Source of the DNA: Pseudomonas juntendi
Lineage (GTDB): Bacteria > Pseudomonadota > Gammaproteobacteria > Pseudomonadales > Pseudomonadaceae
DNA: 44,686 nucleotides
Assembly: GCF_009932375.1 (NCBI RefSeq)
Contig: NZ_BLJG01000028.1
Span: forward strand, 1 to 44,686
Reading direction: 5' to 3'
Shown here: positions 8,150 to 15,928 of the stretch, in pieces
How positions within the stretch are numbered: the first letter of the stretch is position 1
How the letters are laid out: the number at the start of each line of letters is the position of its first letter
Program-made: the position numbers and the translations under genes
Notes under the pieces: model-generated
Database searches by the model: none
What the model was told of the DNA's origin: nothing
The model's input: the letters and a program-made list of their open reading frames with translations, nothing else

Positions 8150-10000
8150 ATGACCGCCCCTACACTGTTGCCCCTCGTACTCGCCGGCCCGGTCCTGCGG
8201 CGCCTGGAACCCCAGCGCCTGGCTATCTGGCTGGTCGCCACCGAACCGCTGCACGCGCAATTCGTCTGCACCGCCAGCGAGGCCCAGGTCGACTGCCAGG
8301 TGGTAGCCGTAGGCAAGCAGGCCTTCATTCACTTGCTGGACATCCATTTCAACGATGCGCTGCCCTGCAACCAGTTGCTGGACTATGACCTGCTGATCAA
8401 TGGCAAGGGCATCGCCGATTGGGCACCTCACCTGGTCTACCCCGGCAACCAGCGCCCCAACCTGGTGTTGCGCGAGCGCCTCGACCACCTGCTGCATGGC
8501 TCCTGCCGCAAACCGCACCACCCTGCGGCCGACGGCCTGCTGTGCGCAGACCGCCTGCTGCAGGCTTGCACAACCCCGCAAGACCGCCCCGCCGTGCTGC
8601 TGATGACCGGCGACCAGGTGTATGCCGACGACGTGGCCGGGCCGATGCTGCGTGCCATCCACAGCCTGATCGCGCGCCTGGGCCTGTTCGACGAGCAACT
8701 TGAAGGTGCGGTGGTCACCGACAGCCAGGCGCTGTACCAGCACCCGGCCAGTTACTATCACCGCGCAGACCTGCTGCCGGCACAGAAGCTCAACGAAACC
8801 CTGCGCGAGCGGTTTTTCGGTGGCAAGCGCAAACCGATCTTCTCTTCCAGCAACGCTGACAACCACCTGGTGACCTTCGCCGAAGTCATGGCCATGTACC
8901 TGCTGGTGTGGTCCCCCGTGCCGTGGCAGCTGGTCGACCTGGCCATGCCAGCCGGGCTCAGCGACCAACACCAGGCCCGTTACCAGCACGAGCTGCCGCT
9001 GGTCCGCGGGTTTGCCGAAAACCTCGGCCAAGTGGCCAGGGCCATGGCCCACCTGCCCTGCCTGATGATCTTCGACGACCACGACATCACCGACGACTGG
9101 AACCTGTCGGCACAATGGGAGCAGACCGCCTACGGCCACCCGTTTTCACGACGGATCATCGGCAATGCCCTGCTCGGCTACCTGTTGTGCCAGGCCTGGG
9201 GCAATGCCCCGGACACCTGCAAGCCGCTGCTCGACCAGTGCCAGGCACTGACCGGCGACAACCAGGACGCAGTGATCGGTGAGCTGCTGCGCTTTCAGGG
9301 CTGGCAGTTCAGCCTGCCTACCGAGCCGCCCTTGCTGGTGCTGGACACCCGTACCCGCCGCTGGCGTAGCGAAAGCAACCTGGCCAGGCCATCCGGCCTG
9401 CTGGACTGGGAAGCGTTGAGTGAACTGCAGCAGGCGCTGCTCGATCACCCATCGGCAGTCATCGTTTCACCGGCGCCGATTTTCGGCGTGAAACTGATCG
9501 AGACGGTGCAGAAGGTCTTCAGCTGGCTGGGCTACCCCTTGCTGGTCGACGCCGAAAACTGGATGGCCCACCGCGGGGCGGCGCAGGTCATCCTCAACAT
9601 ATTCCGCCACTCGCGCACACCCGGGCACTACGTGGTGCTGTCGGGCGATGTGCACTATTCGTTCGTCTACGAAGTGCTGATTCGCCACCGCCAACGCAGC
9701 CCACACTTGTGGCAAGTGACCAGCAGCGGCATCAAGAACGAGTTCCCCAGGCGACTGCTGGACGTGCTGGACCGCCTCAACCGCTGGCTGTACTCGCCGC
9801 GCTCGCCGCTTAACTGGTTTACCAAACGCCGGGAAATGGAGGTCGTGCCACGCACGCCCAGCCACAGCAAGGCCGGGGAACGGCTGTGGAACGGCGCGGG
9901 GCTGGGGCAGGTGTTTTTTGATCGGCAGGGGCGGCCGGTCCGCGTGTATCAGCTGGATGCGGGTGGCGCGCAGGCAACCGAGTTTATCGGGGACCCGTAG
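8150..10000 (+). CDS. PhoD-like alkaline phosphatase family protein
   Basis: A metallophosphoesterase-type protein of about 616 residues in the PhoD-like superfamily. Metal-binding motifs are visible in order: LMTGDQVYADDVAGPM (about 148-163), MIFDDHDITDDWN (about 305-317, like the (D)DHE/DHD signature) and LSGDVHYSFVYE (about 500). No signal peptide or Tat motif is present at the N-terminus (MTAPTLLPLVLAGPVLRR), unlike secreted PhoD, so this version is probably cytoplasmic. Its substrate is unknown, and the length is greater than that of typical secreted PhoD. It stands alone between tal and hsbA. Confidence 0.85.
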   Translation: MTAPTLLPLVLAGPVLRRLEPQRLAIWLVATEPLHAQFVCTASEAQVDCQVVAVGKQAFIHLLDIHFNDALPCNQLLDYDLLINGKGIADWAPHLVYPGNQRPNLVLRERLDHLLHGSCRKPHHPAADGLLCADRLLQACTTPQDRPAVLLMTGDQVYADDVAGPMLRAIHSLIARLGLFDEQLEGAVVTDSQALYQHPASYYHRADLLPAQKLNETLRERFFGGKRKPIFSSSNADNHLVTFAEVMAMYLLVWSPVPWQLVDLAMPAGLSDQHQARYQHELPLVRGFAENLGQVARAMAHLPCLMIFDDHDITDDWNLSAQWEQTAYGHPFSRRIIGNALLGYLLCQAWGNAPDTCKPLLDQCQALTGDNQDAVIGELLRFQGWQFSLPTEPPLLVLDTRTRRWRSESNLARPSGLLDWEALSELQQALLDHPSAVIVSPAPIFGVKLIETVQKVFSWLGYPLLVDAENWMAHRGAAQVILNIFRHSRTPGHYVVLSGDVHYSFVYEVLIRHRQRSPHLWQVTSSGIKNEFPRRLLDVLDRLNRWLYSPRSPLNWFTKRREMEVVPRTPSHSKAGERLWNGAGLGQVFFDRQGRPVRVYQLDAGGAQATEFIGDP

Positions 10001-10082
10001 CCAGGCAGCGTGGCCAGCGCGTGGGCCAAGCTCTTGCGAAGTGGCGCCGCTACAATCGCGCACGCCCCTCAAGGCACAGTGC

Positions 10083-10565
10083 CTAGCTGCGCTCCAGCGC
10101 ATTCACCAGGTCATGGAACGCTTCGCGGTTGGAGTCATTCAGGCCCATGAGGATCTTGTGCGCCTCCAGCACCTTGGAACGCACCACGTCTTCGTTCTGG
10201 TCCTGCGACGGCAGGTCGGTCAGGCACTCGGGGCAGGGAATTGGCCGATCGACGATATTGAACACCTGATCGAAGCCCATCGATTGCAGCAGCCGGGAGA
10301 TGTCCGGATTGGTGGTCACCACCGTCGGCAGCAGGCCTACCTTCTGGCGCGACAGGATCGACAGCTTGGCCAGCAGGCCCAAGGTGGTGCTGTCGATGCT
10401 CTCGGTTTCGGTCAGGTCGATGACAATGGCCGAGAAGTTCAGCGCCGTGAAAATCTTCTCGATCGTTGCATCCAGCGCCGAACACAAGGTCAGGCGCACT
10501 TCACCGACAAATTTCAGTACAAAGGTACCGCTCTGCTCGGCGAACTGGATTCTACCGGTACTCAT
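10083..10565 (-). CDS. hsbA: STAS-domain anti-sigma-factor antagonist, HsbA-like
   Basis: A 160-residue protein. Residues about 5-105 form a STAS domain (start STGRIQFAEQSGTFVLKF). It has the SpoIIAA-type phosphoserine region ESIDSTTLGLLAKL (about 55-68) and a C-terminal extension containing a CPEC pair. In P. aeruginosa HsbA is phosphorylated and dephosphorylated by HsbR. It then binds either the anti-sigma factor FlgM or the diguanylate cyclase HsbD, so it balances flagellar genes against biofilm formation. Its start overlaps the HsbR stop by four bases (ATGA), giving translational coupling. Serine 56 or 59 is the likely phosphorylation site; which one cannot be told from sequence. Confidence 0.85.
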   Translation of the reverse strand: MSTGRIQFAEQSGTFVLKFVGEVRLTLCSALDATIEKIFTALNFSAIVIDLTETESIDSTTLGLLAKLSILSRQKVGLLPTVVTTNPDISRLLQSMGFDQVFNIVDRPIPCPECLTDLPSQDQNEDVVRSKVLEAHKILMGLNDSNREAFHDLVNALERS

Positions 10566-11743
10566 TGAAGGTTCCTGCTTAACACCAATAGGGCGATATC
10601 ATCCGGCATCTCCCCAAGCGTAGCCAATCCAAAACGTTGACGCAGCCCATCCAGGCTACCACCTGCTGCCTTGACGATCTCCGGCAAGGCGGCTTCTTTA
10701 TCTTTGAGCGTATCACCCGGCAAAAGGTCCAGAATGCCATCGGACATGAGGCTGATGCTGAATTGTGGCGGCAGTTCCACGACCAGGTCCTGGTAAGTGG
10801 CCTCGTCAAACAGCCCCACCGGCAGGCCACGGCCTTCCAGGTAGCGGGCGTTGCCTGGGGTGTACAGCACCGGCAGCGGCAAGTGGCCGCCAACGGCGTA
10901 GGTCAGCAGGCCCGAATCCTCGTCTATCACGCCACCTACCATGGTCACGTGCTTGCCCAGCTTGCTGTTGATCAGGCCGCGGTTGATGTGGCTGAGCACT
11001 TCCGATGGCTTGAACTCACGCATCTTGTTGCGCTTGAGTTCGAACATGAGGCGTGTGGTCATGAATTTCAACAGCACGGTGACAAAGGCCGACGACGCGC
11101 CGTGCCCTGAAACATCGGCAAGGTAGAAGGCGATACGCCGGTCATCGACGCGGAAGTAGTCGACGAAATCACCCGACAGGTACAGCGACGGGATGATCTG
11201 ATGCTCGAAGGCGAACTCGCCGGCACCCCACGGGCTTTCCGGCAGCATGTTCATCTGCACCTGGCGGCCGGCGGTCTGGTCTTCCTGCAGCAGGTGCAGG
11301 CTGGCCTCCAGTTCGCGGTTGGCGGCTTCGAGCTTGTCGCGGTAGCGCTGGTTTTCCAGCACCAGGCGCGAGCGGTCGAGGGCGCGGCGCACCGAGTGCT
11401 CCAGTACGGCCAGGTCTTCCAGCGGCTTGATCAGGTAATCCGCAGCCCCCAGGCGCAGTGCTTCCACCGCATCACTCATGACGCCGGCACCGGACACCAC
11501 GATCACCGGCACCTGCGGCGCACGCTCGCTGACCTGGCGGATGAGTTCGAGCCCGCCCATCTGCGGCATACGCAGGTCGCAGATCACGAGGTCGGGCTGG
11601 TGCTCTTCGAAGACCTGAAGCCCCTGCTGGCCATTACCGGCCTGGAGCACGCTGAAACCACTGTCTTCAAGATACGCGGCGAGGCTCGCACGGACCACGT
11701 CGTCGTCATCGATGATCAGCAGCGTTGCACTGGTATTCTGCAT
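10562..11743 (-). CDS. hsbR: Response regulator with PP2C/SpoIIE phosphatase output, HsbR-like
   Basis: A 393-residue regulator. A receiver domain spans about 5-125 (LLIIDDDDVV acidic pocket, phospho-acceptor Asp in DLVICDLRMPQ, lysine in YLIKPLEDL). A coiled-coil linker covers 125-165. A SpoIIE/PP2C phosphatase domain follows (about 165-390), with SGDFVDYFRVDDRRIAFYLADVSGHG and the final EMPDDIALLVL. It should dephosphorylate the STAS partner encoded just downstream when activated through the HptB phosphorelay. P. aeruginosa HsbR, as I remember it, has an extra C-terminal HATPase serine-kinase domain; that is absent here. An ATG at 11824 would add 27 Pro/Ser-rich residues; neither start has a good Shine-Dalgarno. 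Confidence 0.87.
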   Translation of the reverse strand: MQNTSATLLIIDDDDVVRASLAAYLEDSGFSVLQAGNGQQGLQVFEEHQPDLVICDLRMPQMGGLELIRQVSERAPQVPVIVVSGAGVMSDAVEALRLGAADYLIKPLEDLAVLEHSVRRALDRSRLVLENQRYRDKLEAANRELEASLHLLQEDQTAGRQVQMNMLPESPWGAGEFAFEHQIIPSLYLSGDFVDYFRVDDRRIAFYLADVSGHGASSAFVTVLLKFMTTRLMFELKRNKMREFKPSEVLSHINRGLINSKLGKHVTMVGGVIDEDSGLLTYAVGGHLPLPVLYTPGNARYLEGRGLPVGLFDEATYQDLVVELPPQFSISLMSDGILDLLPGDTLKDKEAALPEIVKAAGGSLDGLRQRFGLATLGEMPDDIALLVLSRNLQ

Positions 11744-11858
11744 GTGGGCGAACGGCGCCGATTTAGGTTGGTGCAGCGGTGTCGGCAAGGCAGACGGCCA
11801 GCTACGGGAATTCTTTGTGGTCATACTCTACTTGAGTTGTAGGACAAGAACACCTGCC

Positions 11859-11878
11859 CGGCAACTGTCGGCAACTGT
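11859..11878 (-). repeat. Tandem 10-bp repeat upstream of hsbR
   Basis: CGGCAACTGT occurs twice without a gap. The unit length equals one helical turn, as in sites bound side by side by regulator dimers. It lies 115 bases upstream of the hsbR start used here (35 bases upstream of the alternative start). No regulator can be assigned. Confidence 0.4.
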
Positions 11879-11956
11879 GAGAGCAACCTTGTAAGGCGCA
11901 GACGGTACTCCCATCCGCCAGGGGTTTCAAGCATGCGTGGGTCGACCTCATCGCTC

Positions 11957-11986
11957 TTTACAGGGCAAATCGCCGGGAGTTATAAG
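11957..11986 (+). promoter_or_regulatory. Candidate sigma-70 promoter for the first pilZ gene
   Basis: TTTACA (11957-11962) and TATAAG (11981-11986) are separated by 18 bases, and the downstream box ends 37 bases before the ATG of the PilZ gene. The GGAAGGATGCAGC sequence that follows supplies the ribosome-binding site. Confidence 0.5.
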
Positions 11987-12023
11987 AAAGTCGACCAGCG
12001 CAACCCGATGGGAAGGATGCAGC

Positions 12024-12323
12024 ATGCCCCACACGCCCTCCAGCCACAGCGAGAAACGCGATTTCATCCGCATGCGCATCGACGCCGAAGTGAGCCTGTT
12101 GCACGAAGGCCAGGTCATCGCCGCGCGCTGCCTGGACCTGTCCAGCGGCGGCATGCAGGTGCAGGCGCCAGAGCATTTTCAGGTAGGTCAGCAGCTCGAA
12201 GTGCGGATCGACTCCGACCACCCGGCCTTGAAGGGGCTGCACGCCAGCACCGAGGTGGTGTGGATCGCCGACCAGCCAGGCGGGCAGCAGAAGTTCGGCT
12301 TGAGGATACTGGCAATGCATTGA
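12024..12323 (+). CDS. PilZ-domain c-di-GMP-binding protein
   Basis: A 99-residue single-domain PilZ protein. Both binding motifs are present: RxxxR as RDFIR (about residues 12-16) and the (D/N)xSxxG element as DLSSGGMQV (about 43-51). It should bind cyclic di-GMP and pass the signal to an unknown partner. The ATG at 12024 follows GGAAGGATGCAGC; longer in-frame starts would add unrelated residues. It converges on mlaA and diverges from hsbR. The neighbourhood of hsbR/hsbA, which control the motile-sessile switch, fits a c-di-GMP effector, but no operon link exists. Confidence 0.87.
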   Translation: MPHTPSSHSEKRDFIRMRIDAEVSLLHEGQVIAARCLDLSSGGMQVQAPEHFQVGQQLEVRIDSDHPALKGLHASTEVVWIADQPGGQQKFGLRILAMH

Positions 12324-12340
12324 AGCGGCGCCCGAAGCCG

Positions 12341-12370
12341 GCAGGGGCGGCGTAGCCCGGGCGCCCCTGC
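12341..12370. terminator. Hairpin between convergent pilZ and mlaA
   Basis: GCAGGGGCG and CGCCCCTGC form a 9-bp stem with a 12-base loop in the 60-base gap between the two stop codons. There is no T-run on either side, so efficient intrinsic termination is doubtful. Confidence 0.4.
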
Positions 12371-12383
12371 ACAGCATGAACGG

Positions 12384-13091
12384 TCAGAAGTCGTCTTCGA
12401 CTTCGCCATCCTTGACCTTGAACTCGCGGTTCTGCAAGTAGGCATTACGAATGAAGATGTACTTGTCGCCTTGGATCAGCTTCTCGGCCGACAACAGGCT
12501 GGCGCGGGTGTCGATCACGTCCAGGGCGAAGATCGAGTTGCGGGTCGGCACGTGGTCTATGTATCGGTAAGGCTTGGTATAGGTGTCCGGGTACCTGGCC
12601 ACGCCATCACGCACGGTGCTCGGGCCCAGCAGCGGGATGACCACGTACGGGCCACTCGGCACGCCCCAGTAGCCCAGGGTTTGGCCGAAGTCTTCGTCGC
12701 TGCGCTGCAGGCCCATCTTGGTGCCCACATCGAAGAACCCACCCAGGCCAAAGGTGGTGTTGACGATCAGCCGCGCAGTGTCCACGCCGGCTGCGTGGGG
12801 CTTGAGCTGGAGGATGTTGTTGGCCAGGTTGGTCACATCGCCCAGGTTACGGAAGATGTTGTGGATACCGTCTTCGAGAAACTGCGGGGTAACGGCCTCA
12901 TAGCCCTTGGCCAACGGCTTGAGGGCATAGGTGTCGACCGTATCGTTGAAACGGAAGATCGGGCGGTTGACCGCTTCCCAGGGATCTTCCTCGGTGGCCG
13001 CCTGGGTGGCGGCCACGGGCGCCAGCAGCATGCCGGCACAGACACAGGCCTGGGTGACTCGATCGATCACACTGGCACCGATCCTACGCAT
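12384..13091 (-). CDS. mlaA: MlaA/VacJ family outer-membrane lipid-asymmetry protein
   Basis: A 235-residue VacJ-family protein. MlaA sits in the outer membrane and extracts misplaced phospholipids from the outer leaflet for return by MlaBCDEF. Family hallmarks are EDPWEAVNRPIFRFND (about 35-50), LGDVTNLANNILQLK, FGLGGFFDVGTKMGL and SGPYVVIPLLGPSTVRDG. The signal sequence (about 1-32, hydrophobic 14-31) ends in APVAATQAATEEDP and contains no lipobox cysteine. The only cysteines, C16 and C18, are inside the hydrophobic stretch. The protein therefore looks like a signal-peptidase I substrate rather than a lipoprotein. The mla transporter genes are not in the window. Confidence 0.92.
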   Translation of the reverse strand: MRRIGASVIDRVTQACVCAGMLLAPVAATQAATEEDPWEAVNRPIFRFNDTVDTYALKPLAKGYEAVTPQFLEDGIHNIFRNLGDVTNLANNILQLKPHAAGVDTARLIVNTTFGLGGFFDVGTKMGLQRSDEDFGQTLGYWGVPSGPYVVIPLLGPSTVRDGVARYPDTYTKPYRYIDHVPTRNSIFALDVIDTRASLLSAEKLIQGDKYIFIRNAYLQNREFKVKDGEVEDDF

Positions 13092-13290
13092 AGATGTCTC
13101 TCCATCGGGTTTCTCGACCGCCAGCGCACGGGTCGCGTGGCGTTAAGGCGGCAGTATAGAGGCTTACGGGCTGTTAGACAGCTTTACACATTTTTGCTCA
13201 ATATTTTGTGAACAACTGTTGCACCAGCCCCCGCTGTCACAGGGCGGTAACAATCAGCCAATAGCCTGCGGCGTATTTGGGGACGCCGCC

Positions 13291-13854
13291 ATGCACGCTA
13301 CACCCGCCCTCACCGCTGTGCTGTTCGGCCTGCGCGGTTGCCTGGTACAGATTGCCAACGACGCACCCGCACCGGCCCCCGGCGCGCTGGCCATCCTCGC
13401 CAACCTGCATCAGCGCCACGTCCCCTGTATCTGGCTGGATGAGATCGCCGACCCGCCGAGCCAGCGCATGGCCCAGGTGCTGCCTGACTGGCTACCGGGG
13501 TTTACGGTGACCGACCCGGGCTTGCCAGCACCCAATGCCTGCTGGCAAGCACTGATGCAGCTGGGCAGCCAACGCCTGGCAGGCTGTGTACTGGTCAGCG
13601 GCGACCCGCGGTTGCTGCAGGCGGGGCTCAACGCCGGGCTGTGGACGATCGGCCTGGCTGCCTGCAGCCCACTGTGCGAACCCGGTTCCGCCCAATGGCA
13701 AGCGCTACCCCCTGCGGAGCAGGACCTGGCGCGCGGCAAGGCGACCCTGGCGTTGTTCAGCCTGGGCGTGCATTCGGTGATCGACCACCTGGAAGCGCTG
13801 GATACCTGCCTGCACGACATCGCGCAGCGCCGGGCCAAAGGTGAAAAACCCTGA
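13291..13854 (+). CDS. HAD-superfamily-like protein lacking the catalytic aspartates
   Basis: A 187-residue protein shaped like a HAD phosphatase of the phosphonatase group. Motif II is visible as CVLVSGDPRLLQAGLNAGLWTI. The C-terminus GVHSVIDHLEAL...RRAKGEKP resembles that of phosphonoacetaldehyde hydrolases. In the first motif the expected FDxDGT reads LFGLRGCLV, so both the nucleophile and the general-acid aspartates are replaced (Gly and Arg). Phosphotransfer chemistry should be impossible by the usual route, and a binding or regulatory role is more likely. The ATG at 13291 opens the first beta strand directly. It is divergent from mlaA. Confidence 0.72.
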   Translation: MHATPALTAVLFGLRGCLVQIANDAPAPAPGALAILANLHQRHVPCIWLDEIADPPSQRMAQVLPDWLPGFTVTDPGLPAPNACWQALMQLGSQRLAGCVLVSGDPRLLQAGLNAGLWTIGLAACSPLCEPGSAQWQALPPAEQDLARGKATLALFSLGVHSVIDHLEALDTCLHDIAQRRAKGEKP

Positions 13855-13976
13855 TACAGCCATGTTGACGCGGATCATGCAAAGCGCCGGCAGGTGGATT
13901 ACGCTGAAAGCAGGCCAGAACCTTTGCCGCTTCGCTGAGGTCCATGGCTAGCCAAGCCATTGATGGAGAAAAGCCA

Positions 13977-14240
13977 ATGCCTGCCCGCGAATTGCAAGAG
14001 CGCCTGAACACCTTGCGCGAGCAACTGGACCGTAACGTACCGCTCTCGGAAGAAGAGCTGGCCGCACTGCACGAAGAAGCGCGCCAGATCGAGGCACAGC
14101 TGAAACTGGAGGAAGCCACCCCGGACAACAACCTGGTGGACGGCGTGAACCTGGCGATCGAACGCTTCGAGGCCGAACACCCCGACCTTACCGCCACCCT
14201 GCGCAGCATTGCCAACTCGTTGCACAGCATGGGGATCTGA
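13977..14240 (+). CDS. DUF4404 family protein
   Basis: An 87-residue acidic, almost entirely helical protein (start MPARELQERLNTLREQLD, coiled-coil heptads to about residue 45). It ends in the conserved AIERFEAEHPDLTATLRSIANSLHSMGI. It matches the DUF4404 family, which is frequent in pseudomonads and has no known function. The start at 13977 has GGAG eight bases upstream; an ATG eleven codons earlier is less likely. It converges on queF across a short hairpin. Confidence 0.8.
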   Translation: MPARELQERLNTLREQLDRNVPLSEEELAALHEEARQIEAQLKLEEATPDNNLVDGVNLAIERFEAEHPDLTATLRSIANSLHSMGI

Positions 14241-14248
14241 CACCACGA

Positions 14249-14267
14249 AGGGGTGCATTGCACCCCT
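14249..14267. terminator. Hairpin between convergent DUF4404 gene and queF
   Basis: AGGGGTGC and GCACCCCT form an 8-bp stem with an ATT loop, placed in the 43-base gap between the two stop codons. There is no proper T-run, so it may act as a bidirectional but weak terminator. Confidence 0.5.
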
Positions 14268-14283
14268 CCTGCGTTCCCAGCCC

Positions 14284-15114
14284 TTACTGGCGAACCAGCC
14301 GCTGGTTATCCGGGCTGATAGCATCGGTACTGCGGTACGGGTTGATATCCAGCCCCCCGCGGCGCACATACCGTGCATACACGGTCAGGTGCTCCGGCTG
14401 CAGCAAGTGCTTCAAGTCCAGGTAGATGCGCTCCACACACTGCTCGTGGAAGTCGGCATGCTGGCGGAAGCTGATCAGGTAGGTCAGCAAGCTGGCGTGG
14501 TCAAGCGCCCTGCCCTTGTACTCGACGACCACGCTACCCCAATCCGGCTGCCCGGTAACCGGGCAGTTGGACTTGAGCAGGTGGCTGTGTACGGTTTCTT
14601 CAACCACCCGCTCAGGGCTGCAGCGCAACAGCTCTGGCTGCGGCTGTGCGTAGTTGCTGATGGCAACGTCCAACGCATCGATGCACAGGCCGGGCAACGC
14701 CACCACCCCCTGGGCCTCGACCTCTGCCAACGTGCGCACCTTCACCCCAACCGGCTTGCCCGCTGCTGCCGACAGGTCCTTCGCCAGGCATGCCTGCAGC
14801 TCGTCGAGGGTGGCGAAGACTGTCTGGTTCAGCGAGTTGAGGTACAGCTTGAACGACTTGGACTCGATGATGTTGGGCGAATCGGCCGGAATGGCGAACT
14901 CACCAATCGCCACCACGGGCTTGCCAGAAGGCAGCAGCCAGCTCAGCTCAAAGCAGTTCCAGTAATCCACACCGTGCCAAGGCAAGGTCTGGGCGGTAAC
15001 ACCCAGCTCGGCCCACTTGGCCGTACGCGGGATCGGGAACAGTTGCTCCGGGGAGTAGGTAGCGACGTATTCGCTGGCTTTGCCCAGCGGGGAGTGTTCG
15101 GCAGCGGGATGCAT
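14284..15114 (-). CDS. queF: NADPH-dependent 7-cyano-7-deazaguanine reductase QueF
   Basis: A 276-residue long-form (proteobacterial, two-domain) QueF. It reduces preQ0 to preQ1 in queuosine biosynthesis, a four-electron nitrile reduction. The NADPH/substrate region [15 protein letters not shown] (about 83-97) is in the N-terminal half. The nucleophilic cysteine is in [13 protein letters not shown] (about 183), and [13 protein letters not shown] and [11 protein letters not shown] lie near the end. Length and motif order match the E. coli and Vibrio enzymes. It is read in the same direction as the upstream cupredoxin gene, with 68 bases between, but no functional link is known. Confidence 0.95.
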   Translation of the reverse strand: MHPAAEHSPLGKASEYVATYSPEQLFPIPRTAKWAELGVTAQTLPWHGVDYWNCFELSWLLPSGKPVVAIGEFAIPADSPNIIESKSFKLYLNSLNQTVFATLDELQACLAKDLSAAAGKPVGVKVRTLAEVEAQGVVALPGLCIDALDVAISNYAQPQPELLRCSPERVVEETVHSHLLKSNCPVTGQPDWGSVVVEYKGRALDHASLLTYLISFRQHADFHEQCVERIYLDLKHLLQPEHLTVYARYVRRGGLDINPYRSTDAISPDNQRLVRQ

Positions 15115-15182
15115 GTAAACTGACCTGGAGGTTCGGAATTGCCCCTAGTCTACCGGTTTTGCACCCCGCCTTGCAGGCCCCG

Positions 15183-15728
15183 TCACTCGATGGTCAGTGC
15201 CCCGACCATACCGGCCTGGTAGTGCCCCGGCACATTACAGGCGAACTCGATAGGCGCCGACTTGCGGAAGGTCCAGGTCAGTTCGGCGCGCTGGCCAGGC
15301 ATCACCAGCACCGTGTTGCCGCCGCCGTGCGCGTGCCCACCGCCGTGATCGTTCATCTGTTCATGGCCCATCATTTGCCCAGGGGCCATCGCCTGGCCAT
15401 GGTCCATGCCCTGGTGGTTCATGCCCTCATTGAACAACTTGCCTTGCATGGCAAGCATTTCTTTCTGGTGTTCGGCGTGCATGGCCTTGTCGCCCAGGTT
15501 GAATTCGTGTGGCAGCTTGCCTTCATTCACGAGCACGAAACGTACGGTTTCGCCAGCTTTTACCTGCAGGCTCTTGGGCTCGAAGGCGATGTCCTTGAGT
15601 ACCACCTCTACAGTGCGGGTGGCCTTGGCCGCCGGGGCTGGCTCGCCGAAGGCAAAGGTGCCGGCCTGGCCGGCTAGGGCCGGCAGGCTGGCCATGGCAA
15701 GGGTGGCGGCGAGGAACAGGCGTTTCAT
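15183..15728 (-). CDS. Periplasmic cupredoxin with His/Met-rich loop, copper-resistance type
   Basis: A 181-residue exported protein: signal peptide MKRLFLAATLAMASLPALAG, then a plastocyanin/azurin-like fold. Type-1 copper ligands are visible as H74 (LPHEF), C164, H169 and M174 (FACNVPGHYQAGM). Between the first and the last three lies an unusual insertion (about 83-137) full of Met, His and Gly, such as EGMNHQGMDHGQAMAPGQMMGH. It could hold several extra copper ions. Homologues of this kind (CopI-like) confer copper tolerance. The gene diverges from a copR/copS-like pair, which supports metal control. Ions other than copper remain possible. Confidence 0.86.
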   Translation of the reverse strand: MKRLFLAATLAMASLPALAGQAGTFAFGEPAPAAKATRTVEVVLKDIAFEPKSLQVKAGETVRFVLVNEGKLPHEFNLGDKAMHAEHQKEMLAMQGKLFNEGMNHQGMDHGQAMAPGQMMGHEQMNDHGGGHAHGGGNTVLVMPGQRAELTWTFRKSAPIEFACNVPGHYQAGMVGALTIE

Positions 15729-15766
15729 GATGACTCCGGGAATACACGACAGGGTGCAGCCACATT

Positions 15767-15780
15767 AGTCACCGGTGACT
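15767..15780. promoter_or_regulatory. 14-bp perfect palindrome in the cupredoxin upstream region
   Basis: AGTCACCGGTGACT is fully self-complementary and lies 39 bases upstream of the cupredoxin start. On the minus strand a TAATGT box overlaps its downstream edge, so a bound protein would touch a possible -10 element. It is a candidate operator with no assigned factor. Confidence 0.45.
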
Positions 15781-15789
15781 GGCAACTGG

Positions 15790-15816
15790 CTGACAGCAAG
15801 ATTACAACTTTGTCAG
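15790..15816. promoter_or_regulatory. Candidate CopR-type operator between cupredoxin gene and copR
   Basis: CTGACA and TGTCAG form an inverted repeat with 15 bases between, enclosing ATTACA, the half-site seen in cop boxes of PcoR/CopR-type regulators as I know them. A TATCAT box at 15843-15848 towards copR would place the site near -50, suitable for activation. The site is also positioned to serve the divergent cupredoxin gene. Confidence 0.5.
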
Positions 15817-15928
15817 GTTGGGCATGCAGACACATCGTCACGTATCATTTCAGCCACCCCTGCGGCTTACGCACGGGGCGCGCCCGTTTCCAGCGCCACC
15901 GCAAGCCAGCTGAAACCTTGGTACCCCT

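Noticed and set aside
8147..9139. Long antisense reading frames over tal and the PhoD-like gene (for example 7778-9139 minus)
   Set aside because: They mirror GC-rich coding sequence, have Val/Gln/His/Arg-heavy composition typical of antisense frames and lack ribosome-binding sites.
13855..13976. Search for tRNA or other att target near the HAD and DUF4404 genes
   Set aside because: No cloverleaf or CCA end could be found here or elsewhere in the window; the mobile-element junction is at dusA.
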